Positions 56,413-64,000 of a DNA stretch of 64,000 bases are shown here, one piece after another. Source of the DNA: G963662905 sp965230045 (lineage in GTDB: Bacteria; Bacteroidota; Bacteroidia; Bacteroidales; WRLA01). Each line of letters opens with the position of its first letter. The stretch's first letter is position 1. The stretch covers positions 4,154,001-4,218,000 of the forward strand of contig OZ245940.1 in assembly GCA_965230045.1 (NCBI GenBank), written 5' to 3'. The notes below the pieces were generated by a model that worked only from the letters and a program-made list of their open reading frames with translations, was not told where the DNA came from and ran no database searches. Both the position numbers and the translations under genes were made by a program.

Positions 56413-57216
56413 ATGAGAACACAGCCTGTTCACTTTTATAAATACCACGGCAGCGGAAATGATTTCATTATGATTGACAATCGGAATTTGTTTTTTGAGC
56501 TCCAAACGGAATTTATTGCCCGATTGTGCACGCGACATTTTGGCATTGGCGCTGACGGACTTATTTTGCTTGAAGAAAGCACGGAACATGATTTCAAAAT
56601 GCGCTATTTTAATTCCGATGGCAAGGAAGCCAGCATGTGCGGAAACGGAGGCAGGAGCATTGTGGCATTTGCTTATAATCTCGGCATTATTGAGAAAGGT
56701 AAATTTTGCACTTTTGATGCAGTTGACGGCCTGCATCAAGGAATTATTTTAAATGCTGAAAATAACCGCTATCAGATTAATTTAAAAATGTCGGATGCTG
56801 CAATGCCCGGAATGGATGATGGAAATTATATTCTGGACACCGGTTCGCCGCATTTCGTGCATTTGACAGAGAAAATGCCGGGAGATTTTGTCACCAAAGC
56901 TGCTGCCATTCGGAATAATGATAAATTCCGCAAAGAAGGAATCAACGTAAATTTCATAGAAGAACAAGACAGCAAGCTTATCATACGCACTTTTGAACGC
57001 GGCGTGGAAGATGAAACGCTCAGCTGCGGAACAGGCACAACGGCTGCCGTCCTGTGCCATGCCTACAAAAATGGCCAAAAAGAAGGCCAAACAAATGTAG
57101 TAAGCCGCGGAGGAAATTTAAAGGTATCGTATAAAACAGATATCCAGACCAACACTTTCACTGATATTTGGCTTGAAGGCCCGGTAATGCGCGTTTTTGA
57201 AGGAAAAACTTTTTAA
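56413..57216 (+). CDS. dapF: Diaminopimelate epimerase
   Basis: This 267-residue enzyme converts LL- to meso-diaminopimelate for lysine and peptidoglycan synthesis. The two catalytic cysteines are Cys76 (SMCGNGGRS) and Cys205 (SCGTGTTA). The N-terminal KYHGSGNDFIMID motif is typical. A TACCTTTG -7 box at 56385-56392 lies 20 bp before the ATG. It heads a compact run with a GNAT protein, mltG, a phosphomannomutase and a DUF2279 gene, a cell-wall-themed operon. Confidence 0.95.
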   Translation: MRTQPVHFYKYHGSGNDFIMIDNRNLFFELQTEFIARLCTRHFGIGADGLILLEESTEHDFKMRYFNSDGKEASMCGNGGRSIVAFAYNLGIIEKGKFCTFDAVDGLHQGIILNAENNRYQINLKMSDAAMPGMDDGNYILDTGSPHFVHLTEKMPGDFVTKAAAIRNNDKFRKEGINVNFIEEQDSKLIIRTFERGVEDETLSCGTGTTAAVLCHAYKNGQKEGQTNVVSRGGNLKVSYKTDIQTNTFTDIWLEGPVMRVFEGKTF

Positions 57217-57217
57217 T

Positions 57218-57745
57218 ATGCATGGAGAAAAAATATACCTGAGGGCTCTCGAACCCGGCGATATCGACATTTTACTCGAGATGGAAAACGACACAGGCAT
57301 CTGGAAAGTCAGCAACACCACTGTGCCTTTTAGCCGTTTTGATATGGAACAATACCTGATGACCGGTGATAAAGACATATACATGGCACGGCAGTTAAGG
57401 CTGATGATTGCTGAAAAAAAGTCAGATGAAACATTTGGTGCCATTGACCTCTATGATTTTGATCCGGCAAACCGCAGGGCGGGCGTAGGCATCCTGATTT
57501 GCCAAAACCACCGAAATTCCGGTGCCGCCTCTGAAGCCCTCGAACTTTTAAAAGATTATGCTTTTAAAACTTTGAGCTTTACCCAAATCTACGCCCAAAT
57601 CCATACCGACAATGAAACAAGTATCCAATTATTCCGTAAACATGGTTTTAGTGAAAGCGGCATCCTGAAAAAATGGACCCTATATAATAATGTGTGGTTT
57701 GATACGATGATGCTGCAATGTATAAACCCTGATATTAAATCCTGA
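57218..57745 (+). CDS. GNAT-family N-acetyltransferase (RimJ/RimL-like)
   Basis: This 175-residue protein opens with MHGEKIYLRALEPGDIDIL, the usual RimJ/RimL-type start. The acetyl-CoA-binding region is AGVGILICQNHRNSGAASEAL (about 89-109), followed by the QIHTDNETSIQLFRKHGF beta-bulge segment. The ATG at 57218 starts 1 bp after the dapF stop. It may acetylate a protein terminus, an amino sugar or an amino acid, and the operon context would allow a cell-wall precursor. Confidence 0.85.
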   Translation: MHGEKIYLRALEPGDIDILLEMENDTGIWKVSNTTVPFSRFDMEQYLMTGDKDIYMARQLRLMIAEKKSDETFGAIDLYDFDPANRRAGVGILICQNHRNSGAASEALELLKDYAFKTLSFTQIYAQIHTDNETSIQLFRKHGFSESGILKKWTLYNNVWFDTMMLQCINPDIKS

Positions 57746-57749
57746 GAAA

Positions 57750-58838
57750 ATGGCCTATTATCACAGCAAATATGGAGCAGGTTACAAAAGAAAGAAACGC
57801 GCTAAGCTTAACCGCGTAATTTTCCTGATTTTGTTTGTCTTTATATTGATTTCCGGTTTTGCTGCCTATAAACTCTATCAGGCTATTTTTGATCCCAACA
57901 CCTGGACTGCCGATCAAAAAGCTGAAATCATAACAGTTCCAACCGGAAGTGATTATGACGATCTGCGCAAAATATTATATAAAAACGGCCTGGTCGTAAA
58001 CCGTCAAAGCTTTGAATGGCTGGCCGAACGAAAAAAACTTCCGCAAAGCATTAAATCAGGTATGTACTCTGTCCCACATGGTATGAACAATAATGATTTG
58101 ATTAATATGCTCCGTGCCGGCATACAAACCCCAACAAAACTTATTTTTCACAACATCAATACCAAAGAAGAACTTGCCGGAAGCCTGAGCAAACAGATCG
58201 AGGCTGATTCATTATCAATAATCCGTATGCTGAACGACAGCCTTTTTCAAACATCCTTGGGATTGGACACAGCAACTGCCGTTTGCCTCTTTATTCCCAA
58301 TACGTATGAATTTTTCTGGAATACCTCTGCAAAGCAACTGTTCAACCGAATGGACAGCGAATACAACAAATTCTGGAACAAAAAACGCATGGCCTTGGCC
58401 GACAGCATCGGGATGAGCCCGGCTGAAGTAATGACCCTCGCCAGCATTGTAGAAAAGGAAACCAATAAAAACGATGAAAAAGCACGTATTGCAGGAGTTT
58501 ATCTTAACCGCTTAAAATCAGGATGGCGTTTACAAGCCGATCCAACTTTAAAGTTTGCCATGCGAAACTTTGGATTAAGGCGTATCCTTACGGCGCACCT
58601 GGAATACGATTCTCCCTACAATACATATTTGCATACCGGCATACCGCCCGGTCCAATTTGCCTGCCATCCATCAAAAGTATTGATGCCGTGCTCAATGCC
58701 GAAAAACACAATTACTACTTTTTCTGCGCAAAAGCAGACCTATCGGGCTATCATGAATTTTCAAAAACATCTGCCGAACATGGTGCCAATGCCCGGAAGT
58801 ACCATGATGCACTAAACCGAAACAGAATTTACCGATAA
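57750..58838 (+). CDS. mltG: Endolytic murein transglycosylase MltG
   Basis: This 362-residue membrane-anchored YceG-family enzyme cleaves nascent peptidoglycan strands and sets glycan length. A basic N-terminus and one TM helix (about 23-46) precede a LysM-like subdomain and the catalytic domain with Glu235 in ASIVEKET. The PSIKSIDAVLNAEKHNYYFFCAK closing region is well conserved. It lies 4 bp after the GNAT gene and 1 bp before the phosphomannomutase gene. Confidence 0.94.
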   Translation: MAYYHSKYGAGYKRKKRAKLNRVIFLILFVFILISGFAAYKLYQAIFDPNTWTADQKAEIITVPTGSDYDDLRKILYKNGLVVNRQSFEWLAERKKLPQSIKSGMYSVPHGMNNNDLINMLRAGIQTPTKLIFHNINTKEELAGSLSKQIEADSLSIIRMLNDSLFQTSLGLDTATAVCLFIPNTYEFFWNTSAKQLFNRMDSEYNKFWNKKRMALADSIGMSPAEVMTLASIVEKETNKNDEKARIAGVYLNRLKSGWRLQADPTLKFAMRNFGLRRILTAHLEYDSPYNTYLHTGIPPGPICLPSIKSIDAVLNAEKHNYYFFCAKADLSGYHEFSKTSAEHGANARKYHDALNRNRIYR

Positions 58839-58839
58839 A

Positions 58840-60186
58840 ATGAAAGCATTTAAAGCCTATGATATCCGGGGTGTTTACAATAAGGATTTCAATAAATCCG
58901 ACGCCCTGAAAACAGCTAATTACCTCGCTCAGGTATTCAAGCCCAAAAAAGTCCTCATCGGAAGGGATGTCCGTGAAAGCAGCAATGAAATTTTTGAAGC
59001 GCTGTGCACCGGTTTCACACAAGCCGGACTTGATGTTGATGACGCCGGACTCACAACAACGCCTATGGTGTATTATCTCACCGCAGCAAAAAACTATGAA
59101 CTCTCGGTGATGATCACCGCTTCGCACAATTCGTCCGAATACAACGGAATGAAAGTTAGCGGTCCAAAAGCCAGTCCCATAGGTTTCGACAGTGGCTTAA
59201 ACAAAGTCAAGGATTTATACGACAAAAATACAGAACTGATAAAGCTGAATCAGAAGGGAAATGTCAAGCGTTTTGACTTCAGGCAGGAATATCTGGATTT
59301 CCTGCAGAAATACATATCAGATCACAGCAATTTAAAAATGGCCGTGGATTGCTCCAATGGAATGGCCGGATTTTTTATTAAAGACCTTCTCGGAGATACA
59401 CCTTATTATATAAATGAAATTCCCGACGGCACTTTTCCGGGACATGATCCCAACCCTTTGATCATGAAAAATGTGGAGCAGTTGCAAAAGCTCACATTGG
59501 AAAAAAACTGCGATATGGGTATCATTTTCGATGGGGATGCCGACCGCGTGATGTTTGTTGATGAAAAAGGAGCATTTATTCCGCCTGACCTCATCATCGC
59601 TTTAATGGGACACTATTTTCTCGAAGGCAAAGAAGAAGGGCAGAAAGTCCTTCAGGACATTCGTTCCTCCAAAGCTGTGGGTGAGCATCTTGAACGTTTT
59701 GGTGCAGAAATGCATACCTGGCGAGTAGGCAGGGCATATGCAGCGCTCAAGCTGCGGGAAATCAACGGTCTTTACGGAGGAGAACTGGCCGGCCATTATT
59801 ATTTCCGTGATTTCTTTTATAGCGATTCCGGTTTGATGGCCGCACTGATTGTCATCTCCATTGTAAGTCGTTTCCATAAAGAGGGAAAAACGTTTTCTGA
59901 GCTTATTTCCGATATCCGCGCTTATGTCAATTCCGGCGAAATAAATTATAGCATCGAGCGCAAAAAGGAAGCAATGGAAGCCATAAAAGATCATTTCGCT
60001 GAGAAAGAAAAGGCTACCCGCTTTATGGATTTTGATGGCTACCGCCTTGAATTCCCCGATTGGTGGTTTAATGTTCGTCCATCAAATACAGAACCTTACC
60101 TTCGCTTTATTGCAGAAGCTAAAGATCCGGGTTTACTGGAACAAAAACTCCATGAAGTAGAGAAAATCATCAAGCAATACTCCTGA
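58840..60186 (+). CDS. manB: Phosphomannomutase/phosphoglucomutase
   Basis: This 448-residue alpha-D-phosphohexomutase interconverts hexose 1- and 6-phosphates for nucleotide-sugar synthesis. The phosphoserine loop is TASHNSSEYNG with Ser95. The metal loop is DGDADRVMF, the sugar-binding loop GELAGHYYFRD and the phosphate-binding loop RPSNTEPYLR. It could act on mannose or glucose, and the symbol is by similarity only. It sits in the dapF-mltG run and overlaps the next gene by one base. Confidence 0.9.
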   Translation: MKAFKAYDIRGVYNKDFNKSDALKTANYLAQVFKPKKVLIGRDVRESSNEIFEALCTGFTQAGLDVDDAGLTTTPMVYYLTAAKNYELSVMITASHNSSEYNGMKVSGPKASPIGFDSGLNKVKDLYDKNTELIKLNQKGNVKRFDFRQEYLDFLQKYISDHSNLKMAVDCSNGMAGFFIKDLLGDTPYYINEIPDGTFPGHDPNPLIMKNVEQLQKLTLEKNCDMGIIFDGDADRVMFVDEKGAFIPPDLIIALMGHYFLEGKEEGQKVLQDIRSSKAVGEHLERFGAEMHTWRVGRAYAALKLREINGLYGGELAGHYYFRDFFYSDSGLMAALIVISIVSRFHKEGKTFSELISDIRAYVNSGEINYSIERKKEAMEAIKDHFAEKEKATRFMDFDGYRLEFPDWWFNVRPSNTEPYLRFIAEAKDPGLLEQKLHEVEKIIKQYS

Positions 60187-61133
60187 TGAAGAATGCGGTC
60201 CGGCCCGGCAAACCGAAATTTGCAGTACTGCTCAGTATTGTAATACTGTTTCTGATTTCAACTGTTGGATATACGCAAACAGATGACGCCTTTCTGAAAT
60301 TTCCAGACAGCCTGAATAAAAAAAGGCTCCGCACGGTATTAATTGCAGAGGGCGCAATCATAGCAGGCTCCATGGCCGGGCTCTATGCATTATGGTACAA
60401 GGATTACCCAATGACCAGCTTTCATTTTTTCAATGATAATGATGAATGGCTGCAAATGGATAAGGCAGGCCATCTGGTCACTTCCTATTATATCAGCAGG
60501 ATTGGCTATACCAGTCTTCGTTGGAGCGGAGTTGATGAGAAACGGGCAATCCTTTATGGAGGAAGCCTTGGGTTCCTTTTTCAGTCCACTATTGAAACCC
60601 TTGACGGTTTTTCTGACGAATGGGGCGCCAGCACCGGCGACATTATTGCCAATACAACAGGTTCATTGATTTTTATGGGGCAGCAATTCGGCTGGGGCGA
60701 ACAACGTATCACTTTAAAATACAGCTTTCACCCCACACAATACCCCGATTATCGCCCGGACCTGCTGGGGAGCAATATTTTTCAATGGCCGTTGAAAGAC
60801 TATAACGGGCAAACCTACTGGCTAAGCACCAATATCAAGTCCTTTTTCAAAGGGAGCAACATACCCGAATGGCTGAACGTATCTTTTGGCTACAGCGCAG
60901 ATGGCATGACCGGTGCAAGTGAAAATTCCACGGAATATAATGGCAAGCCAATCCCCCATTTTGAACGCAGACGGCAGTTCCTTTTGTCGTTGGATGTGGA
61001 TTTGCCCCGCATCAAAACACGTTCAAAATTCCTGAAAGCCGCTTTTAACCTTTTAGGCTTTATAAAGATGCCTTTTCCGGCACTTGAAATGGACAACAAA
61101 GGTCATTTCCATTTTCATCCAATTTATTTTTAA
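60186..61133 (+). CDS. DUF2279 (YfiM-like) protein, exported
   Basis: This 315-residue protein has an N-terminal signal or anchor (about 11-31). The DUF2279 core (about 75-175) shows DKAGHLVTSYYISRIGYTSLRW (about 93-115, in part), AILYGGSLGFLFQSTIETLDG and WGASTGDIIANTTGSL. These alternating small and aromatic segments are likely membrane-associated. The C-terminal part looks like beta-strands. Function is unknown. It overlaps the phosphomannomutase stop by one base, so it belongs to the cell-wall operon. Confidence 0.8.
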   Translation: MKNAVRPGKPKFAVLLSIVILFLISTVGYTQTDDAFLKFPDSLNKKRLRTVLIAEGAIIAGSMAGLYALWYKDYPMTSFHFFNDNDEWLQMDKAGHLVTSYYISRIGYTSLRWSGVDEKRAILYGGSLGFLFQSTIETLDGFSDEWGASTGDIIANTTGSLIFMGQQFGWGEQRITLKYSFHPTQYPDYRPDLLGSNIFQWPLKDYNGQTYWLSTNIKSFFKGSNIPEWLNVSFGYSADGMTGASENSTEYNGKPIPHFERRRQFLLSLDVDLPRIKTRSKFLKAAFNLLGFIKMPFPALEMDNKGHFHFHPIYF

Positions 61134-61196
61134 TACTTGATTATGAATTGGTTAACCAAAATACAAGGAAAATTTCAGGAAAAATTAGCAGCAGGC

Positions 61197-61228
61197 TTGC
61201 ATATCTAAAAAAATTATCTGTACATTTG
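61197..61228 (+). promoter_or_regulatory. Promoter of rplS
   Basis: TTG (61197-61199) and TACATTTG (61221-61228) are 21 bp apart, a near-consensus Bacteroidota promoter 37 bp before the rplS ATG. Confidence 0.6.
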
Positions 61229-61265
61229 CACTCATTTTTGAGGAAACGCATAAATATAGCTTACA

Positions 61266-61619
61266 ATGAGCAAACCGGAATTAATATCATTAGTTGAGAA
61301 TACAGTTGAGCAGAAGAAATTACCTGCTTTCAAAGCTGGAGATACTATTACCGTATCGTATAAAATTAAAGAAGGAAACAAAGAACGTATTCAGAAATTC
61401 CAGGGTGTTGTTCTGCAACGCTCAGGCACTGGCCCTGCTGAAACTTTCACTGTAAGGAAAATTTCCGGTAATACCGGCGTAGAACGTATTTTCCCGGTTT
61501 CCTCACCTTTCATCGATGAAATCCAGATCAACAAGCGTGGTGTGGTTCGTCGTGCCCGCATCTTCTATCTGAGAGGCCTACGCGGTAAGAAAGCCAGAAT
61601 CAAAGAGAAAAGAATGTAG
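61266..61619 (+). CDS. rplS: 50S ribosomal protein L19
   Basis: This 117-residue basic protein lies at the 30S-50S interface. The family core is clear: FKAGDTITVSYKIKEGNKERIQ followed by FQGVVLQRSGTG, FTVRKISGNTGVERIFPV and RRARIFYLRGLRGKKARIKE near the end. It is not linked to rpsP, rimM or trmD here, and it has its own promoter and terminator. Confidence 0.97.
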   Translation: MSKPELISLVENTVEQKKLPAFKAGDTITVSYKIKEGNKERIQKFQGVVLQRSGTGPAETFTVRKISGNTGVERIFPVSSPFIDEIQINKRGVVRRARIFYLRGLRGKKARIKEKRM

Positions 61620-61648
61620 TTTTGTTTTCATAATTTTTGGGATTTTTT

Positions 61649-61680
61649 ACCCGGGTCAATTCGTTGTCCCGGGTTTTTTG
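61649..61680 (+). terminator. Terminator of rplS
   Basis: ACCCGGG (61649-61655) and CCCGGGT (61668-61674) pair perfectly and lead into six T, 30 bp after the stop codon. Confidence 0.85.
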
Positions 61681-61729
61681 GTTTCAGCGGATAGTACTTT
61701 TATTGTACATTAGCATAAAAAACATATCA

Positions 61730-63949
61730 ATGGACAGAAAGACAAAAGGATTTGGAACTGCGCCTGTATTTTTTACGGCTATTTCAACCATTCTGGGAGC
61801 AATTCTTTTTCTCCGTTTTGGTTTTGCCACCGGCACACTGGGTTTCTGGGGCATTGCAGTTATTATATTGCTGGGGCATATGGTCACAGTACCCACCGCT
61901 CTGGCCATCAGTGAGATTGCCACCAACAAACGCGTTGAAGGCGGCGGCGAGTATTTCATCATATCCCGCTCCTTTGGGCTCAACATTGGCGCCACCATTG
62001 GCATTGCACTGTTTTTTTCCCAGGCCATCAGTGTGGCTTTTTACATTATTGCGTTCACGGAATCCTTTCAGTTCCTTTTTGATTTCCTGATGCGTGATTA
62101 CGGCATCAGCCTGCCCCGACAGGCTATCAGCATTCCTGCCATGACGGCACTTGCAGTTTTAATCTATAAAAAAGGCGCCGGAGTCGGGATGAAAACCCTC
62201 TACATTGTCGTAGCCATACTTTTTGTGGCACTGGGCTTGTTTTTTGCGGGCAGTGGACTCCAGCAGAACGATATGAATTTCTTCACTTCCAATGCCAACT
62301 TTCGCAATATGAATGATTTTTTCTTCGTCTTTGCTATTGTTTTTCCGGCTTTCACCGGGATGACGGCAGGCGTTGGATTGTCGGGTGAATTAAAAAAACC
62401 TTCGCGCAGTATTCCCATGGGAACCGTTACGGCCACTTTTGCCGGGATGTTGCTGTATTTCATTATCGCATTTAAGCTGGCCTGGTCCGCCCCTGCTGAT
62501 GCGCTGATCAACGACCAGTTTGTTATGGGCAAAATTGCATTGGGCGGAGCATTTATTATTCCACTCGGGCTGGCCGCCAGCACGATTTCTTCTGCCATTG
62601 GGAGCATTCTGGTTGCTCCGCGCACCCTTCAGGCCCTTGCTATGGACAATGCTTTTCCATGGAAAAGAACCAATGACTTTCTTTCAAAAAGCCGCCCAAC
62701 GGATGGCGAGCCGGTTTCCGCAACCCTGGTAACCGTTATTATTGCTTTTGCTTTTGTTGCAATGGGCAATGTAAATGCCGTTGCGGAAGTCATCAGTATG
62801 TTTTTTATGCTGACTTACGGATCCCTCTGTTTGATCAGTTTCCTGAACCATTTCGGCTCTTCCCCTTCTTACCGCCCAAGTTTCCGCTCACGCTGGCCTC
62901 TTTCATTAATGGGGTTTCTGGTTTCCGTTTGGGTGATGTTTAAAATCAACACCATCTATGCTTTGGCCGCTATTTTGCTGATGGCCATTCTCTATATCTA
63001 CCTGAATTCATATCATAAAGAGCGCAAAGGACTTGCCGGTATTTTCACCAATGCGCTCTATCAGCTGAACCGAAACCTACAGGTTTTTCTGCAAAAAAAA
63101 CATCTGCAACAGCAGGGAAATGAATGGCGCCCCAGTGCAATTTGTATTTCCGGCGATAGTTTCAAGCGCAATACGGCTTTTATGATGCTCAACTGGATTT
63201 CCTATAAATACGGTTTTGGCACGTATTTGCACCGCATTGAGGGGTATTACTCCAAAAGCAGCTCACAAAAAGCACATGAAGAACTGAAACGCCTGATTAA
63301 TGTTACCAGCCAAATGGAAAACCATGTGTATATCGACACAATTGTGAGCCCGTCATATACCTCAGCTATTGCCCAATCCATCCAGATTCCCGGAATTTCG
63401 GGCATGGAAAACAATATGATTATCTTTGAATACGATAAAGATGACCCCAAAAAACTGGATGAAATCACCGAAAACTTTTCACTGGTCCATGCAGGCAATT
63501 TTGATGTGTGCATACTGGCCACCAGCAGCCGGCAGATACAATTCCAAAACGGAATCCACATATGGATAAAATCAACCGACACTGAAAATGCCAATCTGAT
63601 GATCCTGCTGAGTTTTATTATTCTGGGACATCCCGACTGGAAAAAAGGCGACATCAAAATATTTGAAATCTGCAAACAAGAAAAACTTAAAGAAACACGC
63701 CAAAAAATGGAGGAACTTGTTGTAAGCGGACGCCTTCCGATAACTTCATCAAATATTGAGCTGATCGTTGATGTAGAAGGAAAATCGATCCGCGAACAAA
63801 TCATTGAACGCTCGCGCGATGCAGGACTGACTTTTATAGGATTCCGTGAAGAAAGCCTGCGGCACGATAAAGCGGAACTCTTTAGCGGATACGAAGAAAT
63901 GGGAACCATCCTTTTTGTAAATTCGCAAATGAAAAAGCTGATTGAATAA
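61730..63949 (+). CDS. APC-superfamily transporter, SLC12 (Na-K-Cl cotransporter)-like
   Basis: This 739-residue protein starts at ATG 61730. The upstream in-frame ATG at 61637 would run through the rplS terminator and is rejected. The first 430 residues hold about 12 TM helices with the opening STILGAILFLRFGF, typical of amino acid permease and cation-chloride cotransporters. The last 300 residues form a soluble regulatory region as in SLC12 proteins. Ion or amino-acid specificity cannot be assigned. It has its own transcription unit, with no clear terminator before the window ends. Bases 63950-64000 show nothing. Confidence 0.8.
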   Translation: MDRKTKGFGTAPVFFTAISTILGAILFLRFGFATGTLGFWGIAVIILLGHMVTVPTALAISEIATNKRVEGGGEYFIISRSFGLNIGATIGIALFFSQAISVAFYIIAFTESFQFLFDFLMRDYGISLPRQAISIPAMTALAVLIYKKGAGVGMKTLYIVVAILFVALGLFFAGSGLQQNDMNFFTSNANFRNMNDFFFVFAIVFPAFTGMTAGVGLSGELKKPSRSIPMGTVTATFAGMLLYFIIAFKLAWSAPADALINDQFVMGKIALGGAFIIPLGLAASTISSAIGSILVAPRTLQALAMDNAFPWKRTNDFLSKSRPTDGEPVSATLVTVIIAFAFVAMGNVNAVAEVISMFFMLTYGSLCLISFLNHFGSSPSYRPSFRSRWPLSLMGFLVSVWVMFKINTIYALAAILLMAILYIYLNSYHKERKGLAGIFTNALYQLNRNLQVFLQKKHLQQQGNEWRPSAICISGDSFKRNTAFMMLNWISYKYGFGTYLHRIEGYYSKSSSQKAHEELKRLINVTSQMENHVYIDTIVSPSYTSAIAQSIQIPGISGMENNMIIFEYDKDDPKKLDEITENFSLVHAGNFDVCILATSSRQIQFQNGIHIWIKSTDTENANLMILLSFIILGHPDWKKGDIKIFEICKQEKLKETRQKMEELVVSGRLPITSSNIELIVDVEGKSIREQIIERSRDAGLTFIGFREESLRHDKAELFSGYEEMGTILFVNSQMKKLIE

Positions 63950-64000
63950 AAAAGTACATGGTTTTCCTGAAAGCCCCGCTCAGAAATAAAGCTAAATTAC

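Noticed and set aside
61637..61729. N-terminal extension of the SLC12-like transporter
   Set aside because: The extra codons run through the rplS terminator hairpin, and the transporter-like sequence begins at the ATG at 61730.

Overview
The window looks like a chromosomal segment of a Bacteroidota member, probably an anaerobic Bacteroidales/Marinilabiliales-type organism. The grounds are promoters of the TTTG-N19-TAnnTTTG type, a short primary sigma factor of about 288 residues, weak Shine-Dalgarno sites, two proteins with type IX secretion (T9SS) C-terminal sorting domains, lipoproteins with an acidic stretch after the lipidated cysteine, DUF3822 next to rsmD, and the rsfS-ftsH-LUD-cdsA-psd gene order. 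A CoA-transferase and a [FeFe]-hydrogenase-like sensor protein hint at fermentative, low-oxygen life. The exact taxon cannot be fixed by reading alone.

Layout. 1-10.7 kb: a CoA-transferase, an AlbA_2/Schlafen-type regulator flanked by two copies of a palindromic repeat, an exported TPR-CHAT protein, two tandem surface-lipoprotein paralogues, a 336-bp MITE and an ABC permease. 10.9-18.8 kb: an LptF/LptG permease with two glycosyltransferases (cell-surface glycans), the hydrogenase-like/chemotaxis fusion, rimO and AMP nucleosidase. 18.9-31.8 kb: mostly housekeeping genes (HsdR_N-type nuclease domain, porin-like barrel, DUF3822-rsmD, TlpA-like protein, coaD, pyrE, birA, rsfS, ftsH, LUD, cdsA, psd). 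31.9-39.4 kb: two giant T9SS cargo proteins, one with a sortilin-like propeller and PKD domains, one a C10 (streptopain-like) protease. 39.5-42.2 kb: a second AlbA_2 gene, then a second MITE copy split by an intact IS110-family element. 42.3-46.4 kb: a flavodoxin-fold oxidoreductase and a TPR/SPOR envelope pair. 46.6-52.2 kb: a complete rRNA operon on the minus strand (16S-Ile-Ala-23S-5S) driven by four tandem promoters. 52.3-64 kb: MFS transporter, rpoD, DegQ-like protease, then dapF-GNAT-mltG-phosphomannomutase-DUF2279, rplS and an SLC12-like transporter.

Most striking observations. (1) The IS110 element has a 237-bp non-coding left end in which guide segments of a bridge RNA can be read directly: one pair matches both sides of the site where the element now sits, and another pair matches its own two ends. 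(2) Removing the IS rebuilds a second MITE of exactly 336 bp, the same length as the intact copy at 7.9 kb, which keeps an 8-bp target-site duplication. The central hairpin of the MITE shows a compensatory base-pair change between copies. (3) The rRNA operon has four promoters, all with exactly 19 bp between the -33 and -7 boxes. Three share an identical 15-bp start region that would put a small CCCGT/ACGGG hairpin at the very 5' end of each transcript.
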